A stretch of DNA of 64,000 nucleotides. Source: SZUA-442 sp963759175. GTDB taxonomy: Bacteria; Actinomycetota; Acidimicrobiia; Spongiisociales; UBA5794. The stretch lies in assembly GCA_963759175.1 (NCBI GenBank), contig CAVWXP010000010.1, positions 62,001 through 126,000 of the forward strand, read 5' to 3'. Made by a program: the position numbers and the translations under genes. A model generated the notes under the pieces. It was given only the letters and a program-made list of their open reading frames with translations. It did no database searches and was not told the origin of the DNA. Position 1 is the stretch's first letter, and each line of letters starts with the position of its first letter. Of the stretch, positions 55,418-64,000 are shown piece by piece.

Positions 55418-55705
55418 TCAGTACCTGACATCGAAGGTCGTCATCGCGGGGTTGACGACGCCCGGCGTCACGACCACTGCGTCCACGTGTGCAGCGAGCG
55501 GTCCCGCATCGAGGAACCGGACGAACCGATCGACGGCATCGGCTTCGCCCTGGGCCCACACCTCCACCGAGCCATCGACAGCGTTGCGAACCCACCCCGT
55601 CAGACCCAACGATCGAGCACTCCGAACAGCCGAGATGCGATAGCCGACACCCTGCACCCGACCCCGCACGACGGCATGCACCGCTCGGGGCGGGGCGTGG
55701 GTCAT
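55418..55705 (-). CDS. acyP: acylphosphatase
   Basis: 95 residues, the family's size. Catalytic Arg23 in GRVQGVGYR and Asn41 in GWVRNAVDG. Hydrolyses carboxyl-phosphate bonds such as acetyl-phosphate. The ATG overlaps the upstream membrane-protein stop by 4 bases. Confidence 0.9.
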   Translation of the reverse strand: MTHAPPRAVHAVVRGRVQGVGYRISAVRSARSLGLTGWVRNAVDGSVEVWAQGEADAVDRFVRFLDAGPLAAHVDAVVVTPGVVNPAMTTFDVRY

Positions 55706-56355
55706 CGCAGCGTGAACGGTGGATAGCGATCCGTGACGAGCAGGCCCATGTACGCGTAGACGCGTAGCGTCCAACGACCCACGCCGACGACGAAGTCGAA
55801 CAGGCCATTCGGGTACCGCCCCGTGAAGAGGATGGCGAACCACGCGATCACGACCGCGAAGAACGCTCCCAACCACAGGAACGCCAGGACGAAGTAGTGC
55901 GGGATGGCCAGGAACCACTTCACGAGTGGTAGCCACCTGTTGAGGTCGTGCTCCGCGTCCGGGTAGTCGATCTCGACGTGGACCGCCTGCTCATCCTCCG
56001 TCGACGGGTAGAGGTCGGTGAGCAGGGCTGCGTAGGCACCGATGCGAGCGCCGAAGCGTGTGAGCTCGCGGGCGAAGTCGAACCACCAACGCGGGTACTT
56101 CTGTCGGAAGACGATCAGGAGCACCGTAGCGAACACCAACGCGCCAGCGATGCCTCCCGTGCTCTCGGTGAGCACCTCACCCGTGGCCGTGACATAGGTG
56201 TAGGTCCCCGTGGCCGACAACACCACCCACACGATGCCGATCGGGATGATCCAGATGAGACGGAAGAAGGTCGTGAATCGGTCGAGATCGGCTGGACGAT
56301 CGACGTCGAATCGTGCGGCGTACGCGTCGGCCCCCGTGTGATCGGATGTGGTCAT
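55702..56355 (-). CDS. DUF4389 membrane protein
   Basis: 217 residues with three to four spans in two paired blocks, and the typical ARFDVDRPADLDRFTTFFRLIWIIP and VKWFLAIPHYFVLAFLWLG segments. Function unknown. GGAGG stands before the ATG at 56355. Encoded with acyP. Confidence 0.78.
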   Translation of the reverse strand: MTTSDHTGADAYAARFDVDRPADLDRFTTFFRLIWIIPIGIVWVVLSATGTYTYVTATGEVLTESTGGIAGALVFATVLLIVFRQKYPRWWFDFARELTRFGARIGAYAALLTDLYPSTEDEQAVHVEIDYPDAEHDLNRWLPLVKWFLAIPHYFVLAFLWLGAFFAVVIAWFAILFTGRYPNGLFDFVVGVGRWTLRVYAYMGLLVTDRYPPFTLR

Positions 56356-56452
56356 GGTGTCCTCCCCGGACGCAAGTGATCTGAGGCAGGATCCCACGAA
56401 TCGCCCCATGGCGCCAACGGCGCGGCCGCACGGTCACGCCGTCGTCAGCGAG

Positions 56453-58024
56453 TCATTCCCACTCGATGGTGGCCGGCGGCTTGGAGGAGATGTCGTACGC
56501 GACGCGATTGATGCCTGGGACCTCGTTGATGACCCGTGACGAGATCCGCGCCAGGACGTCGTAGTCGATCCTCGCCCAGTCGGCCGTCATGGCGTCGTCC
56601 GAGGTCACCGCTCGCACGATCAGCGGGTACGCGTACGTGCGGCCATCACCCTGGACACCGACGCTCTTGATGGCGGGGAGGACGCCGAACGACTGCCAGA
56701 TCTCGCGTTCGAGTCCCGCCTTGCGGAGTTCGTCGAGGACGATCGCATCGGCCGCTCGGAGGATGTCGAGGCGCTCCTTGGTGATGTCTCCGATGATCCG
56801 CACGGCGAGGCCGGGTCCTGGGAAGGGTTGGCGCCACACGATCTCGTCTGGCAAGCCGAGTTCCTCACCGACCGACCGCACTTCGTCCTTGAACAGGTCC
56901 CTGAGCGGTTCGATGAGCTCGAACGCCATGTCGTCGGGCAGGCCACCCACGTTGTGGTGGCTCTTGATCTTGGCGGCGTCCTTCGTTCCCGACTCGATGA
57001 CGTCGGGATACAGGGTCCCCTGCACGAGGTAGTTGGCACCCTCGATACCGGCCGCCACCTCTTCGAAGACCCTGATGAAGGTCTCCCCGATGATCTTGCG
57101 CTTCTCCTCGGGATCGGTCACGCCGGCAAGCGCCTCGAGGAACCGCTCCTCGGCATCGACGTGGATCAGGTTCATGTGGAAGTGGTTGCGGAAGGTCTCC
57201 TCGACCTGGACGCCTTCCCCGAGGCGCATGAGGCCGTGGTCGACGAACACGCACACGAGCTGATCGCCGATGGCCTTGTGGACGATCGCTGCAGCGACCG
57301 ACGAGTCGACGCCACCGGACAACCCACAGATCGCAACACCGTCGCCCACCGCGTCCCGGATGCCCTCGACGGACTGCTCGATGATGCCCACGTGGGTCCA
57401 GGTGGGCCGAGCATGGCAGACGTGCCACAGGAACTCCTCGAGCACCCGTTGCCCGTGTTCGGTGTGGGCGACCTCCGGATGGAACTGCACGCCGAAATAC
57501 CCGGCGACGACGTTCTCCATGGCAGCGACGGGCGCATCCGGCGTCGATGCGGTGACCGTGAAGCCGTCCGGCGCAACGGACACGGCATCGTTGTGGCTCA
57601 TCCACACCTGCTGGACCGTCGGTTGACCGACGAACAGGGCCGAGCCATCGTCGACCACCGTGAGCGACGCCGCTCCGAACTCGGAGAGACCGGTGTTCGA
57701 CACCGTGCCACCGAGCGTCTTGGCGAGGACCTGATGGCCGTAGCAGATGCCGAGGACGGGTATCCCGAGATCCAGGATGGCGGGGTCGAGGTCGTACGCG
57801 TCGTCGGCATAGACCGAGGCCGGACCGCCCGAAAGGATGATCCCCACCGGTGCCTTGGCTGCGACCTCATCGGCGGTGATGTCGCGGGCCACGATCTCGG
57901 AGAAGACCCTCGCCTCGCGGACGCGGCGGGCGATCAGTTGGGCGTATTGGGCGCCGAAGTCGACGACCAGTACCTTGTCGAAGTCACCTTCGGAGGCATG
58001 GCCCGAGGCGGTCGCCACCGCCAT
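56453..58024 (-). CDS. guaA: GMP synthase (glutamine-hydrolysing)
   Basis: 523 residues. Glutaminase domain with Cys94 in GICYGHQVL and His/Glu in FHPEVAHTEHG; ATP pyrophosphatase loop GLSGGVDSS; C-terminal end KPPATIEWE as expected. Makes GMP from XMP. The ATG overlaps the guaB3 stop as TGATG. Confidence 0.96.
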   Translation of the reverse strand: MAVATASGHASEGDFDKVLVVDFGAQYAQLIARRVREARVFSEIVARDITADEVAAKAPVGIILSGGPASVYADDAYDLDPAILDLGIPVLGICYGHQVLAKTLGGTVSNTGLSEFGAASLTVVDDGSALFVGQPTVQQVWMSHNDAVSVAPDGFTVTASTPDAPVAAMENVVAGYFGVQFHPEVAHTEHGQRVLEEFLWHVCHARPTWTHVGIIEQSVEGIRDAVGDGVAICGLSGGVDSSVAAAIVHKAIGDQLVCVFVDHGLMRLGEGVQVEETFRNHFHMNLIHVDAEERFLEALAGVTDPEEKRKIIGETFIRVFEEVAAGIEGANYLVQGTLYPDVIESGTKDAAKIKSHHNVGGLPDDMAFELIEPLRDLFKDEVRSVGEELGLPDEIVWRQPFPGPGLAVRIIGDITKERLDILRAADAIVLDELRKAGLEREIWQSFGVLPAIKSVGVQGDGRTYAYPLIVRAVTSDDAMTADWARIDYDVLARISSRVINEVPGINRVAYDISSKPPATIEWE

Positions 58025-59181
58025 CAGCCCATCCCCACGCCCTGGGACCGCTGGAGTTGCTTGCCCTCGGTCTGGAGGGCGGGTGCGACCATGACCTCGG
58101 CCTTCTGGAACTCCTTGACCGTGGCATATCCGGTGGTCGCCATCGAGCCCCGCAGACCACCGAACAGGTTGCGGCGCCCATCGTTCTCGTGGGCGGGCCC
58201 GAGGAGGATCTCCTCGAGGGTGCCAAGGGTTCCGACCTGGACCCGCGAGCCGCGCGGCAGGGTGGGATGGAAGGTCGCCATCCCCCAGTGGTAACCGCCA
58301 GACGGTGACTCCTCAGCCGCAGCCATCGGCGAGCCGAGCATCACGGCATCGGCTCCGCAGGCGATCGCCTTCGACACGTCGCCGCCGGTACGCATGCCGC
58401 CGTCGGCGATCACATGAACGTAGCGGCCGGTCTCCTCGAGATAGGCGGAGCGTGCGCCAGCGGCGTCGGCGATCGCTGTTGCCTGTGGGACGCCGATTCC
58501 CAGGACACCGCGTGTCGTGCACGCGGCCCCCGGACCGACGCCGACGAGCACGCCCACGGCACCGGTGCGCATGAGGTGCAGGGCGCCCGAGTAGCTGGCA
58601 CAGCCGCCGACGATCACGGGCATCTCGACCTCTCGAATGAACCGGTACAGGTCGAGGGGCTCCTCGCGTGACGAAACGTGTTCGGCGGAGACGACGGTCC
58701 CCTGGATCACGAGCACATCGAGACCACCGGCCTTGGCGTAGTCGATGTACCTGGCCACCGTTGGCGGGGTGAGGCTGCCGCAGGCGACGACGCCTGCATC
58801 CTTGATCTCCCTCACCCGTTCCGTGATGAGCTCGGGGATGACGGGGGCGGCATACATCTCCTGCATCCGCCGGGTCGCCTTCTCCTTGTCGAGCTCTGCG
58901 ATCTCCTCGTAGACGGGGATCGGATCCTCGTAGCGGGTCCACAGGCCCTCGAGGTTGAGACACGCGAGACCGCCGAGGCGGCCGATCTCGATCGCCGTTG
59001 CCGGCGTGACCGCGGAATCCATGCCCGATGCCATCATCGGCAGTCCGAACGTGAATGCGTCGAGTTCCCACGCCAGGCTCACGTCCTCGGGATCCCGCGT
59101 CCTGCGGGACGGAACGATCGCTATGTCGTCGAACCCCCACGCTCGTCGACCGGACTTCGCCCTTCCAATCTCGATTTCCAC
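58024..59181 (-). CDS. guaB3: GuaB3-family IMP dehydrogenase/GMP reductase-like protein
   Basis: 385 residues, TIM barrel without the CBS pair of true IMP dehydrogenase. VEIEIGRAKSGRRAWGFDDIAIVP at the N-terminus is typical of actinobacterial GuaB3; the active-site cysteine is Cys221 in GPGAACTTRG. It acts in guanine nucleotide balance, and GuaB3 in some bacteria is a GMP reductase. GGAGG lies before the GTG at 59181; the longer frame upstream lacks conserved residues. Confidence 0.92.
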   Translation of the reverse strand: MEIEIGRAKSGRRAWGFDDIAIVPSRRTRDPEDVSLAWELDAFTFGLPMMASGMDSAVTPATAIEIGRLGGLACLNLEGLWTRYEDPIPVYEEIAELDKEKATRRMQEMYAAPVIPELITERVREIKDAGVVACGSLTPPTVARYIDYAKAGGLDVLVIQGTVVSAEHVSSREEPLDLYRFIREVEMPVIVGGCASYSGALHLMRTGAVGVLVGVGPGAACTTRGVLGIGVPQATAIADAAGARSAYLEETGRYVHVIADGGMRTGGDVSKAIACGADAVMLGSPMAAAEESPSGGYHWGMATFHPTLPRGSRVQVGTLGTLEEILLGPAHENDGRRNLFGGLRGSMATTGYATVKEFQKAEVMVAPALQTEGKQLQRSQGVGMG

Positions 59182-59260
59182 GAGGACCTCCACGCCAGCG
59201 CCAGCATTGCCGTGAGCGTAGCGGGTGGGTGCGAGCACGAGATCCACGCTGCCCCGACGC

Positions 59261-59292
59261 AGGTGAGGGGCCGGCGAAGCGGCCCCTCACCT
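59261..59292 (-). terminator. terminator between fas1 gene and guaB3
   Basis: Twelve-base perfect arms (59261-59272 and 59281-59292) around an 8-base loop, 20 bases behind the FAS1 stop on the minus strand. Confidence 0.75.
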
Positions 59293-59311
59293 CGTCGAGT
59301 TGGAAGAACTG

Positions 59312-59950
59312 CTACGGGAGCAGCACCTCGCTGATGCCGTGGACCAGTGCGTTGCCTGCGTCGATGTTGCGCTGCACGACGTACGGGTTGTTGGTGCCGA
59401 AGCCAGCCGTCCCCGCATCATCGAGCTGGAGGAACCAGCCACGACGATCGAGGTCGAGCGAACCCCCGTTGTACATCTCGATGGAGACGTCCGTGCCATT
59501 GCGCCGGTTGTCGTCGAGGCTCAACGCTGTGCGATAGTCGACCTTGCCGAACTCGCCGGCATAGATGTGGTACTTGACCACTTCGGCGATCGTCGCGGTG
59601 CCACCGGGAATGAGGCCGATCAGGGCTGGGATCACATCGGCCTCCCTGACCTGCCACCAGAATCGGATGTCGGGGTCGAGATCAGCGACCAGACGCTTGA
59701 ATGCGCGGTCGGTTGGCAGGAATGCGGTCAACGACGCGTTCGCGAGCGCATCGACATCGCCGCCGGACAGATCACCCGTGCCGACGAGGGCGAGGACCGT
59801 CTGACCGATGACGTTGTAGTTGCCGCGCTTCTTGTCCGCTTGCTCCGAGACGAAATCGACGAAGTCGTCGCCCTCGGTGGCGGTTGCGGGAAGCGCCATG
59901 ACGCCGACCAGCATCGCTGCTGCGGTGAGCGTGGTGAACAGTTTCTTCAC
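59312..59950 (-). CDS. secreted fasciclin (FAS1) domain protein
   Basis: 212 residues. A signal peptide (about 1-23, ending LPATA) and one FAS1 domain: LTAFLPTDRAFKRLVAD, ATIAEVVKYHIYAGEF, IDAGNALVHGISEVLLP. Likely adhesive, extracellular. The GTG at 59950 with AAGGAAGG in front is the natural start. Confidence 0.85.
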   Translation of the reverse strand: MKKLFTTLTAAAMLVGVMALPATATEGDDFVDFVSEQADKKRGNYNVIGQTVLALVGTGDLSGGDVDALANASLTAFLPTDRAFKRLVADLDPDIRFWWQVREADVIPALIGLIPGGTATIAEVVKYHIYAGEFGKVDYRTALSLDDNRRNGTDVSIEMYNGGSLDLDRRGWFLQLDDAGTAGFGTNNPYVVQRNIDAGNALVHGISEVLLP

Positions 59951-60215
59951 GGGAATACCTTCCTTGTCCGTTGCCCTACCCACCCTGCGTACGGAGCCGA
60001 CTACGGAGGGAGATGACGCCGAATCGGAGAGACGGTCACGGCGGTCGACAACGGTGAGGGCGTGCGATCACCCACTCGCACGGTGGGAGGTGATGACCGG
60101 GGACGTCCCGATGGTGTTCCCGGGCATCGATCGTCCGGGTACTCCGATGGGGTCGGTGGGCGACGAACACATCGGTCCGGCCACCCGGGGTAGTGTGCCG
60201 CAGGAGGTTTCACTC

Positions 60216-60380
60216 GTGGAATGGTTCAAACAACTGCCGATCGGAGCGTTGGCGATCGTCGTGGGCACCATCTCGGTGATCGGGTGGATCGTGTTCGACG
60301 GCACCCTCCCGCTCGTCATCTCGATCATCGCCGGCGGCCTCATCGCCCTGCGTGCCTCGCTGGGCAACTCGCAGGGCTGA
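60216..60380 (+). CDS. small two-span membrane protein
   Basis: 54 residues, from a GTG with AGGAGG eight bases upstream. Two short hydrophobic helices (about 8-26 and 31-45). Not recognised. In the 265 bases before it, divergent from the FAS1 gene, I see nothing but presumed promoters. Confidence 0.6.
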   Translation: MEWFKQLPIGALAIVVGTISVIGWIVFDGTLPLVISIIAGGLIALRASLGNSQG

Positions 60381-60385
60381 CTACG

Positions 60386-60805
60386 TCAGTCGTTCGGCAG
60401 CGGATCAGCCAGGTTGATCAGGCCTGCAGCCGTGGATTCGAAGCCGCATGCCTCGAGGTAGAACGAGGCAGCGTCGTCGTCGAAATCGACATGGAGCCAC
60501 TCACATCCAGCGATGCGAGCGTGCTCCGTTGCAGCGGTGATGAGCCCCGTACCGATCCCGGTGCGCTGGCTCTCCGGATCAACGATCGTGTCCTGGATCC
60601 AGGCATGGGCGAGGCCGTCCCAGATGACATTGACGAATCCGATGAGTTCGCGACCACGGCGCGCCGTCACCCACCCGAGGCTGTGACGTGCGAGGAGATC
60701 GTTCCACGGATCATCGAACACCCGATGGGCGAAGGCGGCTGCATGGAGGCGGTTGACCTCGGCATCCTCCACGGCACCGCGCCACGAGAACTCAGGCTCC
60801 ATCAT
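60386..60805 (-). CDS. GNAT-family N-acetyltransferase
   Basis: 139 residues. Acetyl-CoA binding QRTGIGTGLI in the fold's usual place, then AGCEWLHVDFDDDAASFYLEACGFES. The acceptor is unknown. Start at 60805 or one codon later. Confidence 0.85.
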   Translation of the reverse strand: MMEPEFSWRGAVEDAEVNRLHAAAFAHRVFDDPWNDLLARHSLGWVTARRGRELIGFVNVIWDGLAHAWIQDTIVDPESQRTGIGTGLITAATEHARIAGCEWLHVDFDDDAASFYLEACGFESTAAGLINLADPLPND

Positions 60806-60867
60806 CGGGCGAGCATACCGAGCGTCCTCGGTCTGATCGTGCGCGTCCACGAGTGGACCGCCGAGCC

Positions 60868-62478
60868 TCAGGACGTGACGATCACCTTGGCTCGCATCCA
60901 CGGGTGGGGAAGGCAGAAGTATTCGAACTCGCCTTCCTCGGTGAACGTGTACGACCAGGTCTCACCCTGTTCGAGGAAGCCAGAGTCGAAGGCGTCGTCC
61001 GCGGACGAGACGGTGTGCAGCAACTCGTCTCGGTTCGTCCAGGTCACCGTGGTACCGACAGCGACCTCGAGCACGTTGACCGAGTAGTCCACCGGGGACT
61101 CCGACTCGGCGAACTCGTCGGGATGGTCGAGGTCCTGCGGATCTCCCGACCCCACAGCGATGTCGATCGCCACATCCGTCGCAACGTCTCCGCCCGCATC
61201 GCCCGGGTCTGATGACTGACCACCGGGACTGACCGCAGAGAAGATCTCGGGCTGGGGATCGCCGCTGACGACGATCTGACCCGCTGCACCCTTGTCGAAG
61301 GTGCGCGACAGGGCGTGATCCACGAGGATGATCGTCGAGGGAACCTGTCCGATCAGTTCAACGATGGTCCCACCCCCGGCGGGCACGAGCGTCGTCTGGG
61401 AACCCCGAAGCGGTGCATTGAGGGTCGCTGCTTCGGCGTACACGGTGTCCCAATGCGAACCGATGGGATGGAAGTTCGATGTCAAGTTCAAACCGGCGTT
61501 GACGAAGTAGATGCGGGCGCGCTCCCCCACGTTCATCTGGAGGGCTCGATCTCCTGCAATCGCGCCTCGAGCGCCGTTGAACACGACGAAGTCGGGTTCC
61601 TCTGCTGTCACGGCGGCGCGATCGAGGTCGAGGACCCCTGTCTCGCCATCGGTCGTGTAGTACTCGGACTGCACGATGTACCACTCCCGATCCACAGCGG
61701 GCAGCGGAGTTGCCGGATCGACGAGGATGCCTCCGTACATGCCGTGCGAGATGTGGGCTGGCACATCGCCATACGCGCAGTGATACATGAAGAAGCCCGG
61801 GTACAGGAGTCTCGCCTCGATCGTCTTGGTTTCGCCCGGCGCCACGACGGTGTCCGCCGCACCCCCGCCCTGGCCCGTGACGGCGTGAAAGTCGACGTTG
61901 TGGGGATGGGTGTTGGTGTCGGGGTTGATGATCGTGAACCGAAGGAGGTCACCGACACGAGCCCGGATGATCGGGCCGGGCGTGCCAATGACTGCACCTT
62001 CGGAACTGCCGACGAGTCTGTAGCCCCAGGTCTCGAACTCGATCCCGGATGCCGGGTCGATGGTTGCCACGTTCTCGACGAGTTCGAAGGTCACGTCGAC
62101 GATCGCAGGTTGGGTGCGGGTCGCCGCTGCAGGGACCGACGGCGCCACGGCAACGTTGATCTCTCCGGCAGGAACAGCACCGAGTTCGGCCTTCGGCACG
62201 ATGGCAGGGAGGACCGACTCGCTGGCGTCGAGGCCTCCTGGAGCAGCAGCGATCGCGCCCGTCGCCAACGCCTCTTGGATCTGCCGGGTGACGAGCTGGT
62301 CGTCGACGGAGTTGCGACTCGCCACGATGCCGACGGCAACCATGCCCAGCACGGCTGCGACGAGAGCAGCCACGAGGGCGATGACGGCCACCGACCCGAG
62401 GGTGAAGTGGGGGTGATCGGGAACGTCGCTCGGGTGGTCCATGCGCTCGACCTCGGGTCGCACCTGGGTGTCGCTCAT
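60868..62478 (-). CDS. nirK: copper-containing nitrite reductase, three-domain membrane-anchored NirK
   Basis: 536 residues. A membrane span (28-54) is followed by two cupredoxin domains with the NirK residues: type 1 copper His193, Cys234, His242, Met247; type 2 copper His198, His233, His388; catalytic Asp196 and His337. A third cupredoxin domain at about 465-536 has His488, Cys522, His525 and Met528, a plastocyanin-like electron-transfer site. It reduces nitrite to NO outside the membrane. AGGAG stands before the ATG at 62478. Divergent from a regulator across an AT-rich palindrome. Confidence 0.9.
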   Translation of the reverse strand: MSDTQVRPEVERMDHPSDVPDHPHFTLGSVAVIALVAALVAAVLGMVAVGIVASRNSVDDQLVTRQIQEALATGAIAAAPGGLDASESVLPAIVPKAELGAVPAGEINVAVAPSVPAAATRTQPAIVDVTFELVENVATIDPASGIEFETWGYRLVGSSEGAVIGTPGPIIRARVGDLLRFTIINPDTNTHPHNVDFHAVTGQGGGAADTVVAPGETKTIEARLLYPGFFMYHCAYGDVPAHISHGMYGGILVDPATPLPAVDREWYIVQSEYYTTDGETGVLDLDRAAVTAEEPDFVVFNGARGAIAGDRALQMNVGERARIYFVNAGLNLTSNFHPIGSHWDTVYAEAATLNAPLRGSQTTLVPAGGGTIVELIGQVPSTIILVDHALSRTFDKGAAGQIVVSGDPQPEIFSAVSPGGQSSDPGDAGGDVATDVAIDIAVGSGDPQDLDHPDEFAESESPVDYSVNVLEVAVGTTVTWTNRDELLHTVSSADDAFDSGFLEQGETWSYTFTEEGEFEYFCLPHPWMRAKVIVTS

Positions 62479-62521
62479 GGCGACGCTCCTCTCGTCAGGT
62501 GGAGTCTGTGCTCCATTCATG

Positions 62522-62551
62522 CATTATTTCGAGTGTATGATATAAATAATG
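62522..62551. promoter_or_regulatory. AT-rich inverted repeat between nirK and its neighbour regulator
   Basis: CATTATTT at 62522-62529 and AAATAATG at 62544-62551 are perfect inverted repeats with 14 bases between, in an unusually AT-rich spot. It fits an operator that controls nirK and the regulator. It also holds TATGAT and TATAAA -10-like boxes just before the regulator ATG at 62554, which has no Shine-Dalgarno site. Confidence 0.6.
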
Positions 62552-62553
62552 AC

Positions 62554-63303
62554 ATGGCAAGTCAGCGACTCACCAATCGCATCCGCAGCCGCGCTCCGAT
62601 GGCCCGATATCGTGATGACATGACGAAAGCGAGCAGATCGGCCGAACGGGACCCGGAGCAACACGACGACATCCGGGCGCAAGCGCGAGCTTTGGGAGAT
62701 GCCACCCGATACCGGATCTACTCGTTCGTGCTCGATGCCGATGCGCCGGTCACCATTGCCGCCCTCACCGACCACATCGGCATCCACCACACGGCAACCC
62801 GCCAGCATGTGGCCAAGCTCGTCGGGGCCGGTCTCCTCGAGGAGATGACCGAACGCCGCACGACGCGGGGCAGGCCGCGCAAGCTCTACCGCGTCCATCC
62901 GACGGCCGACTCCCGATGGCGGACCCGCGGTCCGTATCAGCGCCTGTCACGCCTCCTGGTGGAGGTCGTGGCGACAGGCAGGTCGCCCGAGGATGTCGGC
63001 TTCGATGAAGGCGCTCGCGCCACGGTCGATCGGTCGGGGCTCGATGACCAGGTCGATGTGCTCCAGGACGCCATTGCGCGGGGCGGATTCGACCCGAGAC
63101 GACGCACCGTCGGCGGCAAGGTCGAGTTCGTGCTCCAGAGTTGCCCCTTCGCCGATGCAGCGGATGTCGATCCTGATACGGTCTGCGACCTGCACCTCGG
63201 TATGGCCCGAGGCCTCTCGTCCCAGCTCGACAGCGTCACGGTCGATGAGCTCGTGCGTGCGGATCCCCACAAGGCTGGCTGCCGCTTGCGCTTCCACCTC
63301 TGA
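62554..63303 (+). CDS. HTH transcriptional regulator with C-terminal cysteines (COG2345/SufR-like)
   Basis: 249 residues. Winged helix at about 45-112 with ALGDATRYRIYSFVLD and HHTATRQHVAKLVGAGLLEE; a C-terminal domain with Cys197, Cys211 and Cys243 like the cluster-binding region of SufR-type proteins. It may bind an Fe-S cluster and sense NO or oxygen, controlling nirK. Other starts (ATG at 62599 or 62620) are possible. Confidence 0.8.
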   Translation: MASQRLTNRIRSRAPMARYRDDMTKASRSAERDPEQHDDIRAQARALGDATRYRIYSFVLDADAPVTIAALTDHIGIHHTATRQHVAKLVGAGLLEEMTERRTTRGRPRKLYRVHPTADSRWRTRGPYQRLSRLLVEVVATGRSPEDVGFDEGARATVDRSGLDDQVDVLQDAIARGGFDPRRRTVGGKVEFVLQSCPFADAADVDPDTVCDLHLGMARGLSSQLDSVTVDELVRADPHKAGCRLRFHL

Positions 63304-63327
63304 CGGGAGGCGGTCCCGACCGGCCGA

Positions 63328-64000
63328 TCAGAACCGCTTGAGACCCGTGGCCGTGCGCACATCTCGCATGTAGGAGTCAGCGAGCTCCCTGCCCTTTGAC
63401 CCGGATTCGCGAAGGACCTGGCGGACATCGTCGTTGCGTATCGCCGCATGTGCGGTCCTGAACGGGGCGAGTTCGTCGATGACGGCATCGGCGACGGCGT
63501 CCTTGAACACGCCGTATCCGGCCGCGGAGTACTCGGCGACGAGGCTCTCGACGGAACGACCGGTGCAGCTCGCCATGATGTCGAGCAGGTTCGAGATCCC
63601 CGGCTTCGCGGCGGTGTCGTATCGGACCTCGGGATCGCTGTCCGTTACGGCCGACCGGATCCGCTTCCTGATGACGTCCGGATCGTCGAGGATCGTGACC
63701 CGCGACTTCACCTGCGGGTCCGATTTGGACATCTTCGAGGTGGGATCGGTGAACGACATCACCCTTGCGGCGGTGTCGGGGATGTAGGCCTCGGGGATGG
63801 GGAAGACATCGCCGAACTTGTTGTTGAAGCGCTCAGCCAGATCCCTCGTCATCTCCATGTGCTGGCGCTGGTCGTCGCCGATCGGGACGAGGTTGGCGTG
63901 GTACAACAGGATGTCGGCGGCCATCAGGACGGGGTATGAATACAGGCCGAGGTTCGCCGCGATCCCCTTGTCGGTCTTGTCCTTGAACTGCGTCATCCGG
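63328..64000 (-). CDS. trpS: tryptophanyl-tRNA synthetase (3' part, runs off the window)
   Basis: C-terminal part of TrpS (224 residues within the window). MTQFKDK..., the IGDDQRQHMEMTRD stretch, KMSKSDPQ and the helical C-terminal domain are typical. Class I enzyme, charges tRNA-Trp. The N-terminal HIGH region lies beyond the window. Confidence 0.94.
   Translation of the reverse strand, partial: RMTQFKDKTDKGIAANLGLYSYPVLMAADILLYHANLVPIGDDQRQHMEMTRDLAERFNNKFGDVFPIPEAYIPDTAARVMSFTDPTSKMSKSDPQVKSRVTILDDPDVIRKRIRSAVTDSDPEVRYDTAAKPGISNLLDIMASCTGRSVESLVAEYSAAGYGVFKDAVADAVIDELAPFRTAHAAIRNDDVRQVLRESGSKGRELADSYMRDVRTATGLKRF

Overview
The window is GC-rich DNA, almost fully coding, from an actinobacterium. 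Pointers are a WhiB-type Fe-S regulator, a SenX3-RegX3-like pair facing the pst operon across a GTTCACC-type PHO box, an HU protein, a GuaB3-type IMP dehydrogenase-family enzyme and many 4-base start/stop overlaps. The mix of genes and the gene order make me think of the class Acidimicrobiia, but that is an inference I could not test.

Layout. 1-8.9 kb: a branched-chain-type ABC importer (livF partial, livK, livM, livH) with an acyl-CoA synthetase, then divergent paaN and a 3-oxoadipyl-CoA-type thiolase; this looks like uptake and CoA-dependent breakdown of aromatic or fatty acids. 8.9-12.5 kb: moaE, a membrane HtrA protease coupled to a zincin-like protein, and a peroxiredoxin. 12.7-19.9 kb: the phosphate regulon, regX3-senX3 divergent from pstS-pstC-pstA-pstB-phoU. 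20-24.7 kb: an acyl-CoA dehydrogenase, an ECF sigma / anti-sigma / RseB-like module, a membrane protein with a possible nuclease-fold domain, and whiB. 25-38.4 kb: central metabolism, with sdhCAB, an SCP2 protein, HU, mdh, icd, folD, purH, purN, sucD, sucC and a stand-alone B12-binding domain. 38.4-43.1 kb: a GH1 glucosidase, a DrrAB-like ABC exporter, a shikimate-kinase-like protein and FetB. 43.1-48.2 kb: a PcrA/UvrD helicase and an orphan CheA. 48.5-54.6 kb: a BMP/nucleoside-type ABC importer followed by a MalY/PatB-type PLP enzyme. 54.7-64 kb: small proteins, guaB3-guaA, a FAS1 protein, a three-domain copper nitrite reductase with a divergent regulator, and the 3' part of trpS.

Three things stand out. 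First, senX3, pstS, pstC and pstA together contain six apparent frameshifts within about 3.2 kb, and a seventh lies in the BMP gene; all seven are in the +1 direction while the other genes are intact. Second, three intergenic places carry arrays of 7-base units with an invariant TCA/TGA core; two of them run into gene ends so that the stop codons of prx, regX3 and icd belong to the arrays, and one array folds back on itself between convergent genes. Third, each of the three solute-binding-protein genes (livK, pstS, bmp) is followed by a strong, nearly perfect hairpin before the rest of its transporter. Several genes without a Shine-Dalgarno site have a TANNNT box ending 6-8 bases before the start codon, as expected for leaderless transcripts.
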